The notes under the pieces are model-generated. The model made no database searches, was not told where the DNA came from, and saw nothing but the letters and a program-made list of their open reading frames with translations. A stretch of DNA of 25,234 nt from Hypsibius dujardini (lineage: Eukaryota; Tardigrada; Eutardigrada; Parachela; Hypsibiidae), in NCBI GenBank assembly GCA_001579985.1, contig LRSR01013349.1, positions 1 to 25,234 on the forward strand, read 5' to 3'. Below, one piece after another: positions 1-9,245 of the stretch (position 1 is its first letter; the number at the start of each line of letters is the position of its first letter). The translations under genes and the position numbers were made by a program.

Positions 1-1307
1 ACTCTTCCCTACCCTTCCCATACAACCTCTTCAAGCTACTCCCACAACCAATTACCACCAGGGTACCCAGTTAGCGTTGGTCTACCACCCTCCCTCGGAG
101 CCGTCATCCCGTCTGTGCGTCCGTCACAAGCCCCACATACTCAACCGTATCCGGCCACCACAACAGGAGAACCCGTCTCATCAATCTCGAATCGTAATCA
201 ACATTCGTCTGCGTACAACTCGTCGTTCGGTGTTGGAGGAGGAGGAGCTAACACTACTGCTCACTTTCAATCTCCGCAGCACGTCTTCAATTCGGCAGGT
301 TCTCAGGGAGCTTTCGGACAACATCAGGCTAATTTTCAAGATCCTGCTCATGGAATTGTTGGAGTTGTCTTAGAGCCGACTCCACGGGAACTTGGAGAGA
401 AAAAGATGATATTACAGTATTGCTCCAGCGCGGATCGGTATATTCGACCAGTAACCAACAGTGTGTCTCAGGGTACAGTACATGTCTGTGTAGTACATGT
501 CTGTGTAGTACATGTCTGTGTAGTACATGTTTGTCGCGTACTGTACTGTCGCGATCATTTGGTGCTGCTTTTTAGACCCACCCTTACATTATGACTGCAC
601 ACGCTGTGCTTCACTGCAGTCATAAAATACAGCGGATCTAAAACGCAGCACCAAATCATCGAGACAGTGCGAGTACAGTAAATCAGTACGTGATACATGT
701 ACGCTACGTATTTAGTCCTGCAGAGGTAATTAAACAGTATTTCCTGTTTATCATAGGCTGGAACATGTGCGTCTTTACAGCCAACAATATTTCACGTAAT
801 TTCTCAAATGAGAGAAAGAAATACTTTCTCGCTCGAAGACCGAACGCACCTCACGGTCGACTGGAATGGCGATTCGACGTGTCTTCCTCAGGTTGGTGAA
901 GCTAAACTAATGTGTAATTAAACCATTGGTTAGGCAAATCGAAACGGCGCGGGAAAAGGCAAATTTCTCGTTTAGGTACTCGAATTAAAAGTGTCAGAGC
1001 GAAGTTCAATGCAAAGATCCAGTTCAAAGGTCTTGGCCGCGAATTCATCGACGTCTACATCCTCGCGCCGTCGAATGAGCGGGTGAACTTGAACTTTCTC
1101 GGGATTGAACAGAAATTTAAATCCCTCAAAGGCCAGCAGAAGTTTTCGCTGGTGGCTGAGATATCGGGCACTACGGCGCCGGGTGCGTGGGAGCAGGCGC
1201 AGCTATTTCGTCAGGCCATGACCAATAACACGCCGTGTTGGGAAGTGACGGTCAAACTGGAAGGGGATTCCAAAGTGCAATCAACATTCCCAAAGCAAAA
1301 AAAGTAG
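1..1307 (+). CDS. 3' part of an uncharacterised Pro/Gln/Ser-rich protein gene (cut at the left edge)
   Basis: I do not recognise this gene. The frame is open from base 1 and rich in Ser, Pro, Gln, His and Gly, as in a low-complexity region, then becomes more complex near base 330-460 (NFQDPAHG..., PRELGEKKMILQY). A possible donor (GTACAG) lies at 473. A second stretch from 976 (after TTTCTCGTTTAG) to the TAG at 1305-1307 encodes a folded-looking domain of about 110 residues with FNAKIQFKGLGREFIDVYI and a Lys-rich end. Donor and acceptor phases agree (one base plus two). An alternative acceptor at 934 would add a basic stretch, KSKRRGKRQ. The 503-bp intron would contain a 15-bp tandem repeat and a palindromic element. 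The start lies outside the window. No function is assigned. Confidence 0.45.
475..535. repeat. 15-bp tandem repeat
   Basis: Nearly four copies of a 15-bp unit, TAGTACATGTCTGTG. The array lies just after the likely donor of the first gene and next to the left arm of the palindromic element at 538. Confidence 0.85.
538..681. mobile_element. palindromic MITE-like element, family A copy 1
   Basis: About 142 bp of imperfect inverted repeat. The left arm (TACTGTACT... TTTGGTGCTGC, TTTTTAGACCC, TATGACTGCA) mirrors the right arm (TGCAGTCATAAAATA, GCAGCACCAAAT, AGTACAGTA). There is no coding capacity. A second copy of similar length lies at 4956-5097 with the same core blocks in the same order, so this is a dispersed family rather than a chance hairpin. 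It lies in the putative intron of the first gene. Confidence 0.75.
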
Positions 1308-1615
1308 AAACATCTTTGTATCTTTTTGCTGTAATCCAACGCCTATTCATTCGACATTGCTAATGGACAGTGGTCATCCAAGCAGCTGCAGTGGCGCCAT
1401 CTATCGCCAAACCCACTGGGCACCGTAAATCGCAACAGTTAACCGAACAGATTCGTAATTTAAAGTTGTTTTGTGGCAACTCAAGCAATCAATCCTTCGT
1501 GCACCTCGTACGAGTTGTGATGCTGTAAATTATACTCACTGCTGTACTCACAGATGTACTTAAGTACTCGTGCCTCTGCATTAATCAATCTTCTTATGTT
1601 CGATATGTATGATTT

Positions 1616-1801
1616 TTACTTTCGTCCCTTGGAGTTTTTAATTCTTATACCATGGCAAGTCATATGAAAATGATCAATTAAAACGTCTCTGACTGCTGAC
1701 GCTGGAGCTGGATTGGTTACAGTAAATTTCTGCTTTCTATCGTCGCTTGGCAGGCCCGAAGCACCTGAAGCTACATGTGCTGCTTGATTGTTTGATTTCA
1801 T
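1616..1801 (-). CDS. doubtful small ORF, possibly a last exon
   Basis: A 61-codon open frame from an ATG at 1801, or 71 codons from an ATG at 1831, to a TAA at 1616. The composition is protein-like and not repetitive: Asp/Lys/Gln in the middle, then an FTVTNPAPASAVRD segment and a basic end. I recognise no domain, signal peptide or cysteine pattern, and no clear polyadenylation signal follows on the minus strand. It could be a chance ORF, or the last exon of a gene whose other exons I cannot identify. Confidence 0.25.
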   Translation of the reverse strand: MKSNNQAAHVASGASGLPSDDRKQKFTVTNPAPASAVRDVLIDHFHMTCHGIRIKNSKGRK

Positions 1802-1855
1802 AAAACTATATTCTAGTATACTAAAACACATCTAAAAATCAAACAATCAAGCAGC
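1779..1855. repeat. short inverted repeat
   Basis: Two arms of about 19 bp (CTGCTTGATTGTTTGATTT and its complement) surround an AT-rich loop of about 35 bp. The TTGATTG/CAATCAA motif recurs in many places in this window. Confidence 0.7.
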
Positions 1856-2213
1856 TGCCATCAAAGAGAAACCCATGAGTGAGCCGATTTATCGACCAAG
1901 TGGAGGGTGAGCCGAAATACACACTTTGCCTCATACTACTAACTTCTTCGAGTATTTTAAATTGTTTTGAAAAGGGGAATACAAGGAGAAAGATCCGCAC
2001 CGGCGGTTGCACGGCCAATCGGATTTCCGGACCAGCAACAGACAGAGAGAGTGGAATGATCGGTACGGCATAATTGATTAATACATTCACGCTTCATGGA
2101 TGCTATGACAGACAACCTGGAAGACATTTCAGTCAGACTAGTAGATCTACAGAAGTCAACCGAGCCCTCGGGGCAGAATAATAACAGATAACTTTTGGCA
2201 GGTTGACCTGTTG

Positions 2214-3619
2214 ATGCTATCAAAACACGTTCTCCGTGTTTCAGCACAATGGGATCAGAAGTTCTCCAAGCAGGATCAACAGATTTCGGACCTGCAGAAC
2301 CAGATTCTGTTATTGTAAGGGAACGTTCAACAATTACGTCAACGCTCGATATTAGGCGGCCTTACCCCTACCTCCCCTCTCCTCTGTCAGAGCCTCTCCT
2401 CTGTCAGAGCTGGTCAGTTTTTTTTACCCCCCCCTCCCTGAATTTCAAACGCTGATGTCAGCGCCGTTGGAACCCCCTATGCACCAAAATCTTAAATTGC
2501 CGCTTTAATAACAAAGTTTCAGCACCGATAACACTTAGTTATCCTGCGCATTTTCAAAATCAGAACGAAAAAAACGTCTAGATCGGTAATGATGGGAATG
2601 TCGGTCGACCCAGCCTCCTCTTGTCGTATTTCCTCGGAACCATCGCCATCGGAACCTCTTGTCAGTAGTAGTATGATACTCAAATGAAGGGAGGAATAAT
2701 GGCATGCGGGTCTATAAAATGTTACTGAAATACACGTTTTTTTTCAAACTCTCAGAATCAAGGAAATCTTTTGAGATTTAAAATTGCTGACGTAATCCAA
2801 GGACGAACCCCCACCCCCTATACGTCGGAGCTCGTCATCGATTGCTGACACGTACCACCCTGAATTCGCTGACATAATTGTTGAACGTTCCCTAAGTTCA
2901 CTTTTCTCCGTCCGTGACACGTTCCTTCCCGGCTGCGGAGTTGTGCGCTGAAGCGTTCACGGAATTGTAAACATTTTCAGGCGGGGAGCTACCGCGAAAG
3001 AAGCAACCCCTGCTCAGCCGGAAGACGTGGATGTTTGCTCGACGGACAGTCAGACCCCCAAAGACATCACTGTCAAAGTCTCCCGCAAACGGTCACCGTC
3101 GCCGGGATTCGGCTCCCCGACCGCGCGCACTTCGCCCAGGACCAATCCCGCCGAAACGACCGCGATTCCAGTGACCAAACGGGAACGTAAGTGCAAACCT
3201 CCGCCCCGAGCCCCTCTAAATCTCCCACGGCCCTGAGCAAGGGTCCGCTGAAGAAGAAGACTCCTCGTCGCTGCCGGAAACCGAAAAGTCCAAATCTGCA
3301 GCGTCGAATGTCATGAGCACTTGCCGTGGCTCAAGTGAAAAAAACGCCGTCCTATTCCGGAACATCCACCAGTTGCGGTGGGACTCGAGCGGGACCTCGA
3401 AGACAGTCCGGAACACGCGGAGGACTCGAAGCGGCGGCCCAGCGGTCGATTTGCAGTCACACGGCAGCTCCCGGTCCGGCGTGCGACCCCGCAGCTGACA
3501 CCTCGATCGAATCCTCCACTGCTACTGTGTCGTCGTCCTCCGTGGTGACTGGACGCGTAACTAGGCGGCGAATCCAACTCAGCTTACGAGACGGAACCCG
3601 CACAACGTACGCGGAATGA
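2214..3619 (+). CDS. uncharacterised coiled-coil / basic protein, 3 or more exons
   Basis: Three phase-matched exons: 2214-2314, 2981-3186 and 3318-3619, ending at TGA 3617-3619, 202 codons from the ATG at 2214. The first exon has heptad-like spacing (QWDQKFSKQDQQISDLQNQI), suggesting a short coiled coil. The rest is rich in Ser, Thr, Pro, Arg and Lys with an SRKRSPSPGFGSP stretch, and the C-terminus is basic (RVTRRRIQLSLRDG). This suggests a nuclear or nucleic-acid-associated protein, by inference only. The start is unresolved: an upstream ATG at 2096 opens a very coding-like frame (DNLEDISVRLVDLQK), but a TAA at 2189-2191 precedes the phase-compatible donor at 2202. The large intron 2315-2980 holds a transposon. 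No family was recognised. Confidence 0.5.
2316..2895. mobile_element. non-autonomous transposon filling an intron
   Basis: Inverted termini of about 25 bp face each other at 2316 and 2895: TAAGGGAACGTTCAACAATT on the left and its near-exact complement (AATTGTTGAACGTTCCCTAA) on the right, continuing into ACGTCA / TGACAT. The 580 bp between has no transposase-like ORF. The left terminus supplies the TAAGG part of the GTAAGG 5' splice site of the surrounding intron. The superfamily was not identified. Confidence 0.7.
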
Positions 3620-3702
3620 ATTCATTAACGGGGGACAACTGGATTTATTATTGTGCGAGCAAGCGGCTCTTTTGTTTCATCGTCGTGATGACAGCTGTCA
3701 AA

Positions 3703-3703
3703 C

Positions 3704-3739
<36 letters not shown>
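3703..3739. repeat. (CT)n microsatellite
   Basis: Uninterrupted CT dinucleotide run just downstream of the stop of the coiled-coil/basic gene. Confidence 0.95.
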
Positions 3740-3742
<3 letters not shown>

Positions 3743-3888
3743 GAATACGGAATGGTTTGTTTCCACATTCCGGCTGTACAGATTATACACACATTAGCAC
3801 TTTGAAGGATCTTGTTGTTCCTCTGTTTTTTTTTATCACGATTGCGATTTCGCTGTCGCAGTAGATGATGATGATTTGTACTCGTTTG

Positions 3889-3969
3889 CCAGACAGTACC
3901 AGACAGTGTTTGTACTTGCCAGACAGTACCAGACAGGACCAGACAGTATTTGTACTCTCTTGCCAGACA
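3889..3969. repeat. CCAGACAG tandem repeat
   Basis: About two and a half units of roughly 31 bp, each containing TTGCCAGACAGTACCAGACAG followed by a TTTGTACT block. Degenerate but clearly tandem. Confidence 0.8.
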
Positions 3970-4617
3970 GAGAGAGTGTTGTGTATTTTTGTTTTGCGGA
4001 TAAACTTCCGGGTGTGAATAAGATAATTATTTGCAACACTTTCATTTGCCTTTTCTATTCGGCAGTTCCCTGTTTGCAAGTACAGACTTCCGATTATTCA
4101 ATTTATATGCTAGTAGACGCGAGTAATGGTAATTCGTGCGGAACAATGAGCGCATAATCATTGTCTAATCGCCTCATTGTATTGTGACGCAATGGTAAAA
4201 AGCACGAAATATGAACTTTAAAAAAAAATTAATTAAATAAATAAAAAAAAAAAAATTTAATTAATCTACTTGAAAGGTGTGAACTGTTAACACGGTATAA
4301 TTTCTGTCCATGTTGAGTACCTGCCGCATGAACGAAGGCACCATTGTAGAAAAAATTGAGAAGACAAGACGGTGACAAAACAGAGAATTTTTTTGGCGTC
4401 GTAATAGAATTCTTGCCGGCTCGGAGGAAGATTGACTGCATGTACTCGTACGACACTGTACTTGTCGTCCACGTAGTAAAAAAAAGCCGGTTTGATAAAG
4501 TTCCTATAAAAGCCGTTCAGTTGTATGATACGCAGTTGCAGTATTTCTTCACTCATCTCTCACGTATCTCATTTTTTTTTTGGATTACAAAGCCACGCGG
4601 CGACACATCCAAAAATT

Positions 4618-6700
4618 ATGGTTTTGCTCAATTGGATTGTATTATGGGGTGCGCTGATCATGGGCCACTGCTCCGCACAGAACGCCACACAGTATGTTTG
4701 AATTGTTATTTGCTCAATTTTTTTTTAATAATAAATAATTTGGCAATACAAATACGTACAGTAAATTAATGATAAACTAAAAACTAAAACTAAACTAAAA
4801 AAAACGGCTCGCATCTTTGTGTGCGAATGAAATGCTTCTCTTTGAATCCTTGATTTAACTTGAATCCTTGATTAACTTGAATCCTTGATTTAACGAATGC
4901 ATCATTGCAGATACGTCTTCGATATGTACAAGGTATGTCACGCTGTCGGTATACCGCAGAGTCTCGACCATTTGGTGCCAATTTTTAGACCCCCCCCCCG
5001 TATATTATGCCTGCGCACACCGTGCCACCCTGCAGTCATAATACACGGGGGTCATTAAAAACTGGCACCAAGTGGTCGAGACTCTGCAGTACTGGTGCGC
5101 GTCCTCTTTCAGGTTAACGCTCGATTTGCAAATTAACCTCTTTCTCTTACCCATTTCTCTTATATGCCAGAACGTACCTTCCCTCGATGCCGACGCTGTG
5201 ATTGACCTGATGGCATCCGCGCAACCCGGCATTACCTTCCCGTTGAACCATGAAATTCCCAATACCGGGTTTGACTGCGCAGCGCAGAAAACCACCGGGT
5301 ACTTCGCTGATCCTGCGCCGCCGAGTCTTTGTCAGGTGTTCTACCGGTGTGATACCTCGGGAAACCAAACTGGCTTTCTCTGCTCGAATCAAACTCTCTT
5401 CAACCAGTTAACTCTTACGTGCGACTATTATTGGAATGTCGACTGTGCTAGGTAAGCAGCCCCGCTACCCGTTTTCAAAACGTGCAAACAGCACGATTAT
5501 CGGTACTGTGTACTAAAGATTTAATATTTACTAAATTACATACTTTTTTATAAATAATACTTAATTACATTAATGTCTGATATTTAATAGTTAATATACA
5601 GTATTTTATACTACGTACATATACATCTACTACTTCCAAAAAAGTCAAAGACCTAATGTGATCACTGTCACTATATGAGCTAAGACAAAATTAACGGAGT
5701 TAATATGTACAAGCTCAATGAAGCAGCTCTTAAGCAGCTCTTAAGAATAAAACTCTTTGTTGAATTCATTTACAGCTCAAAGAGTTTATACAACTTTGGA
5801 AACTCCCGACTCTACAACGGCACTCAGCCCCTCTTCGACACGCCCCCCAAGGGCTACGTCTCCCTGCTCAGCGGACTGAGCCCGCAAGACGAGAGGGCCA
5901 CTGCCAACCAAGGCAAAGCACCATCTTCCCGCGCCGACGAAACTGCACCTGCAAAAGCTGCACCCACGACTCTTTCAGCTGTCCTCACGCCCAAGCCTCC
6001 CGTGAACCGTCCCGTCAACGTCGTTGTGGTCTTTGCTACAACCCAGCCCCCTGCTACGACCACGACGACAGCGACCTCAACCACCACTACCACCATTACT
6101 GCTGCAGTCGTTACTGATGCACCTACCACCGTGGAACCCTCAACGACGACCTCGATCCTTCCGTCGGAAGCTCCCACCACCGTGGCAGTTGTAGCCACAA
6201 CTCTCGCCCCTGCATCAGCAGCAGCAGCAACAGAAGCTTTAACGGTTGCTCCGGTCGTTACCACCGTTGCCTCCGCCTCTTCTACGGAAGCTACCACCGT
6301 CTCTGCCTCCACTGCTTCGGTAGCAGCAACGCTTGCAGGAACCGCGGACGCCGCCGGTGTGGTCGCTCGCGAAGCCGCCGTTCCGACAGCAGCTCCCGGC
6401 GGTGGTGTCTCGTCCACCGAGGTCGTGAAGCCTACAGGAGAACCAAATCACGAAGTTGTCGCTGATCTCCACGCTCACATGGCCCTGGCCGAGGCCGATG
6501 TCAAGAGTGCCGTCGTGATAGGTGGCGCTGCAGTGAGCGGTGGGAAGGACTCTGGTGATACCACGGCCGCTTCCGCAGTTCCTGCCGCCACTTCCAGCTC
6601 GGTGGCGTCAGTTGCGGATACTGGAGCCAAAGTTGTTTCAACAGCGGCTCCCCTTAACGGTGTGACCATTGCTCCCGCCAATACCAACTCCACTAGTTAG
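4618..6700 (+). CDS. secreted chitin-binding type-2 (CBM14/peritrophin-A) protein with mucin-like tail
   Basis: Four phase-matched exons: 4618-4691, 4911-4932 (22 bp), 5171-5451 and 5776-6700, 433 aa. Residues 1-20 are a signal peptide (MVLLNWIVLWGALIMGHCSA). Residues 68-124 form one chitin-binding type-2 domain with six cysteines (68, 86, 92, 103, 116, 124) and the aromatic pattern GYFADP...CQVFYRC...FLC...LFNQ...TCDYYWNVDC. In this family it binds chitin in cuticle or peritrophic matrix. After an SLYNFGNSRLY stretch typical of what follows this domain in cuticle proteins, residues from about 160 to the end are Thr/Ala/Val/Ser-rich with many TTT and APTT runs, expected to be heavily O-glycosylated. 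Probable role: extracellular chitin-matrix or mucus component. Intron 2 carries a MITE. The domain call is strong; the tissue is unknown. Confidence 0.88.
4844..4895. repeat. TTGAATCCTTGATT tandem repeat
   Basis: Three copies of an approximately 18-bp unit (TTGAATCCTTGATTTAAC) immediately upstream of the acceptor of the 22-bp exon in the chitin-binding gene. Its TTGATT core is used widely elsewhere in the window. Confidence 0.8.
4956..5097. mobile_element. palindromic MITE-like element, family A copy 2
   Basis: Imperfect inverted repeat of about 142 bp. Left arm: GCAGAGTCTCGACCATTTGG, TTTTTAGACCCC, TATTATG. Right arm: CATAATACACGGGGGTC, GGCACCAAGTGGTCGAGACT. It matches the element at 538-681 in length, in the TTTGGTGC and TTTTTAGACCC blocks, in the central TGCAGTCATAA block and in the GGCACCAA...TCGAGAC end. 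It lies inside intron 2 of the chitin-binding gene, 23 bp after the donor. Confidence 0.75.
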
Positions 6701-6834
6701 ATCTTTCGTATATGCTCCGAATACAAATGACACCGTATGAGCTGTGTTTCGGAAGTCGTTCCCAACATTCGCGGTTTCAGTTATTGTTATTATTGTTTTT
6801 TATTGCTTTCCGGTGTGTTAATCTTTTTGGTGAA

Positions 6835-7113
6835 TTATGACGGCCAACGACCAAAAAAATCCGCAATAGCATTTCCTTCGACGTCTGCATAAATCATACT
6901 GATAGGCACGCTCCATCCGCCATGCATGTACCCTTGTGTTCCGAGTATTACGGTAATACCGGTGCGTTGTGACGCCGTTCCGTTCAGCGTGTGCCGGAGA
7001 GAAATTGTGCCACAATAAAAAGTGGTTAAAAACAATTGATCGCATAAAATTACGTGCTTTCGCGGCGCGCGATGCGTGTACCCCGGTGAACGCTTGCTGT
7101 TTGCTCTTGACAA
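6835..7113 (-). CDS. doubtful ORF, possibly a terminal exon
   Basis: Open for 92 codons on the minus strand, ending with a stop at 6835. The only codon at its upstream end is TTG, so if real it would be a last exon or need a splice site upstream. The second half has protein-like composition (GTISLRHTLNG, ILGTQGYMHGGW, ISMIYADVEGNAIADFF). A minus-strand AATAAA lies at 6804-6799, about 30 bp beyond the stop, which fits a real 3' end. I recognise no family and cannot find its other exons. It could be a gene remnant. Confidence 0.28.
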   Translation of the reverse strand: MSRANSKRSPGYTHRAPRKHVILCDQLFLTTFYCGTISLRHTLNGTASQRTGITVILGTQGYMHGGWSVPISMIYADVEGNAIADFFGRWPS

Positions 7114-7432
7114 ACTGTTTGGCTTCCACCGGAGGCCTTTAATATCGACTCAACGTGCTTGCATAGAACTATAGCTGTCCCGCCATCCTGAGATAATCTC
7201 CCTTGCCGAAGTAGCTAATCGAAACTTCTTCCTACTTCCGGCTTATAGTGCTTAGTCATAGTAAGAAATTTGACTTCATTTAACTTTCCCTCGTTGGGAT
7301 CATCTTGCTTAGGTTGAGGCGTACACCGAGGTGTCCATGAGGCGTACGCTGAGGCGTGTAGGTCGTCTTCAGTGTACTCAATAATGAATAAGTATAAACC
7401 GATTACAGGTTTTGTACCGGCACGTAGAATTA

Positions 7433-7752
7433 TACACACATAGCCACAATTTTGGGTGGCAGAGTTCGAGCCATCAGGGTGGTCTGAGTTTGAGCCGCTC
7501 TTGGCTAGAGCTTGCCACTCCTTTTCTCCTGAATCTTTGATTTAATGCTCGACCCAGCGGAAAAAAACTAGATTAAGCAAGCTGCTCTAAATTCCACCCA
7601 AATAAACAAGTTCAATCAATCGATCAATCGAGTCAAGGCTCCATGCTCAGCTGTGGTCCAGAGCGCGTGCGCGCGGTGACTTAATTCGGCTCGAACTCGG
7701 ACCGCCCTTTTTGGTTCGAATTCTGCCACCCAAAATTTTGGCCACGTGTGTA
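7433..7752. mobile_element. MITE-like element with ~40-bp terminal inverted repeats
   Basis: Left terminus TACACACATAGCCACAATTT then TGGGTGGCAGAGTTCGAGCC. The right terminus is its near-complement, ending CCACGTGTGTA. The interior is about 240 bp, non-coding, with further smaller inverted blocks. The outermost bases (TACACACNTGGC) match the ends of the three smaller elements at 14176, 20043 and 24509, suggesting mobilisation by the same transposase family. Confidence 0.75.
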
Positions 7753-8607
7753 TGGGGACCAAAATCGTCAAAACTACATATGAGGTCCTTTTAGCTTTTC
7801 AGTGAGTAAACCAAATCAGTATTTGTCGGACACAATTTGCTGGTGTTTCTCGGTCGTCGGTCAGGCGAGCCGGAAGAGACTAGCCGCTGAGGCGAAGAAC
7901 TTGGAAAGCTCGCGAATTGAGTGGTGGTGAAAAAAATCCAGTTATCGATTTATCTCTCAAAAAAGTGCGGTCCAATTGTCGATCATATACACGTAGAGGC
8001 CTACACCATTTACACTGCATACGGTACATTTAAGCCCAGTCCCTCTATCAGCTAATTATTTCTCCATGAATACGCCATACAACTCTCCCCCAATAGGCTG
8101 TAATTTATTTCTTCTTCTTCCCCCGCACTTTACCCGGTCTCCTCGTCTCTTTCTTATTTTACGTGCGTCGTGCATTCACAATTCATCCTCATCGTACATA
8201 CATAACATGATCCTTTTCAAGTCCATTGTGAAAAGTATTTTTTCATCCCGCCTTTGAGAGGAAATCAATCATACATGAAGTCGCCGGGCTGTTATACAGT
8301 ACTGTATATTCGTCCGCGCAAAAAAAGGGGGGAGAAAGAAAAGGGGGACGGAAGAAGAAGAATGGATGATGACGAGCTCGAGCGCGCAAACAGGCGTTCG
8401 CGCTGATGGCAGACAACACACCACCGCCGGTCCCGCAGTGGACGACAGGCAGACAGACACTACTGTCAGACATGTCACACAAGGGGGCCATCGATCGAGG
8501 GTTCCCGCCAGCACCGCACACGCTCTCGATCTTCGACGGCAGGGGCACTCCCGCGGACGGATATTTCGCGCGACACTCCGTGGCCGGACACTTCCCTCCC
8601 CTACCGC

Positions 8608-8760
8608 CGTGTGTATATGTGTGTGTGTCTGTGTGTGTGTGTATATGTGTGTGTGTCTGTGTGTGTCTCTGTGTGTGTGTCTCTGTGTGTGTATATGTGT
8701 GTGTCTGTCTCTGTGTGTGTATGTGTGTGTGTGTGTGTATGTGTGTGTCTATGTATGTCT
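8608..8760. repeat. GT-rich compound microsatellite
   Basis: About 150 bp of alternating GT with interspersed CT, AT and GTATATGTGT blocks. It generates long artefactual open frames on both strands rich in Cys/Val or Thr/His. Confidence 0.95.
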
Positions 8761-9057
8761 CCCCGCGAATTATCAGCGCCCTATTCCGGGGGATCTTCCC
8801 TCTAAACTTCAGCCAGGTCGCGCGTAACAATCAGCGTCGCAATCGGTCCCACGCGTGCCGTATTCACACAGCACGTATCCAGCGATACCGGCGCGTGGAG
8901 ATCGAATTTCAATGCGTGCGCACACTCGTTGACTGTTTGCCTTGTCTTCTAAACGATTCCTTTTCCACTTCCCCCCACCTCCCGCGTGCATTCTCCTCCG
9001 CGATCTCCATCCTCCCTTTTCCGCCCGATAATCCGACACCTACGATTCATTTCCGGT

Positions 9058-9098
9058 ATATTTATTTATACATATATATATAAGTACATATATATCTT
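9058..9098. repeat. TA-rich low-complexity tract
   Basis: TATA/CATATA-rich stretch about 150 bp upstream of the folate-receptor-like gene's ATG. It may contribute TATA-like promoter bases, but no specific element can be called. Confidence 0.6.
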
Positions 9099-9245
9099 TC
9101 GGTAATATGTACACAAAAAGGGCTCATCGGATCGACGGATGGATGTCAAAAGGAAGGAAGACACCCTCACTTTGACACATAGCCGCCATTTTTCCCCCTC
9201 AACTTGATTATTCTGCTCATAGCTGCGTGTGGGTTCGCCATCCTG

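Larger units (their letters stand above)
1308..2095. other. intergenic region with no confident gene
   Basis: Between the stop of the first gene and the next supported exon I see only a doubtful minus-strand ORF (1616-1801) and a short inverted repeat near 1779-1855. The 3' UTR of the first gene must begin here, but no AATAAA is obvious close to its stop. Confidence 0.5.
3620..4617. other. intergenic region rich in simple repeats
   Basis: Contains a (CT)n run at about 3703-3739, a degenerate CCAGACAG array at 3889-3969 and an A-rich tract at 4218-4262. Open frames here are frequently interrupted or repeat-derived. The region should hold the 3' UTR of the preceding gene and the promoter of the chitin-binding gene. 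I see no further gene. Confidence 0.55.
6701..9245. other. long region with no confident gene
   Basis: Holds the 3' end of the chitin-binding gene (a plus-strand AATAAA is at 7014-7019), a doubtful minus-strand ORF at 6835-7113, a MITE at 7433-7752, a GT-rich microsatellite at 8608-8760 and AT-rich DNA at 9058-9098. The 8240-9080 open frames on both strands are produced by the microsatellite. No other exon is convincing. Confidence 0.5.

Noticed and set aside
3311-3577. Minus-strand Ser/Gly/Arg-rich ORF
   Set aside because: Shadow of the Ser/Thr-rich last exon of the plus-strand gene, where phase-matched splicing supports the plus strand.
4287-4769. Overlapping ORFs on both strands
   Set aside because: Cross poly-T/A tracts and the signal-peptide exon of the chitin-binding gene; no motif or splice support.
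5854-6417. 187-codon minus-strand ORF opposite the mucin tail
   Set aside because: It is the antisense of a Thr/Ala codon repeat; its Val/Ala/Gly-rich translation has no independent start context, splice sites or motif.
8243-9083. Long ORFs on both strands around 8240-9080
   Set aside because: Generated by the GT-rich microsatellite; translations are CVCVCV or THTHTH repeats.
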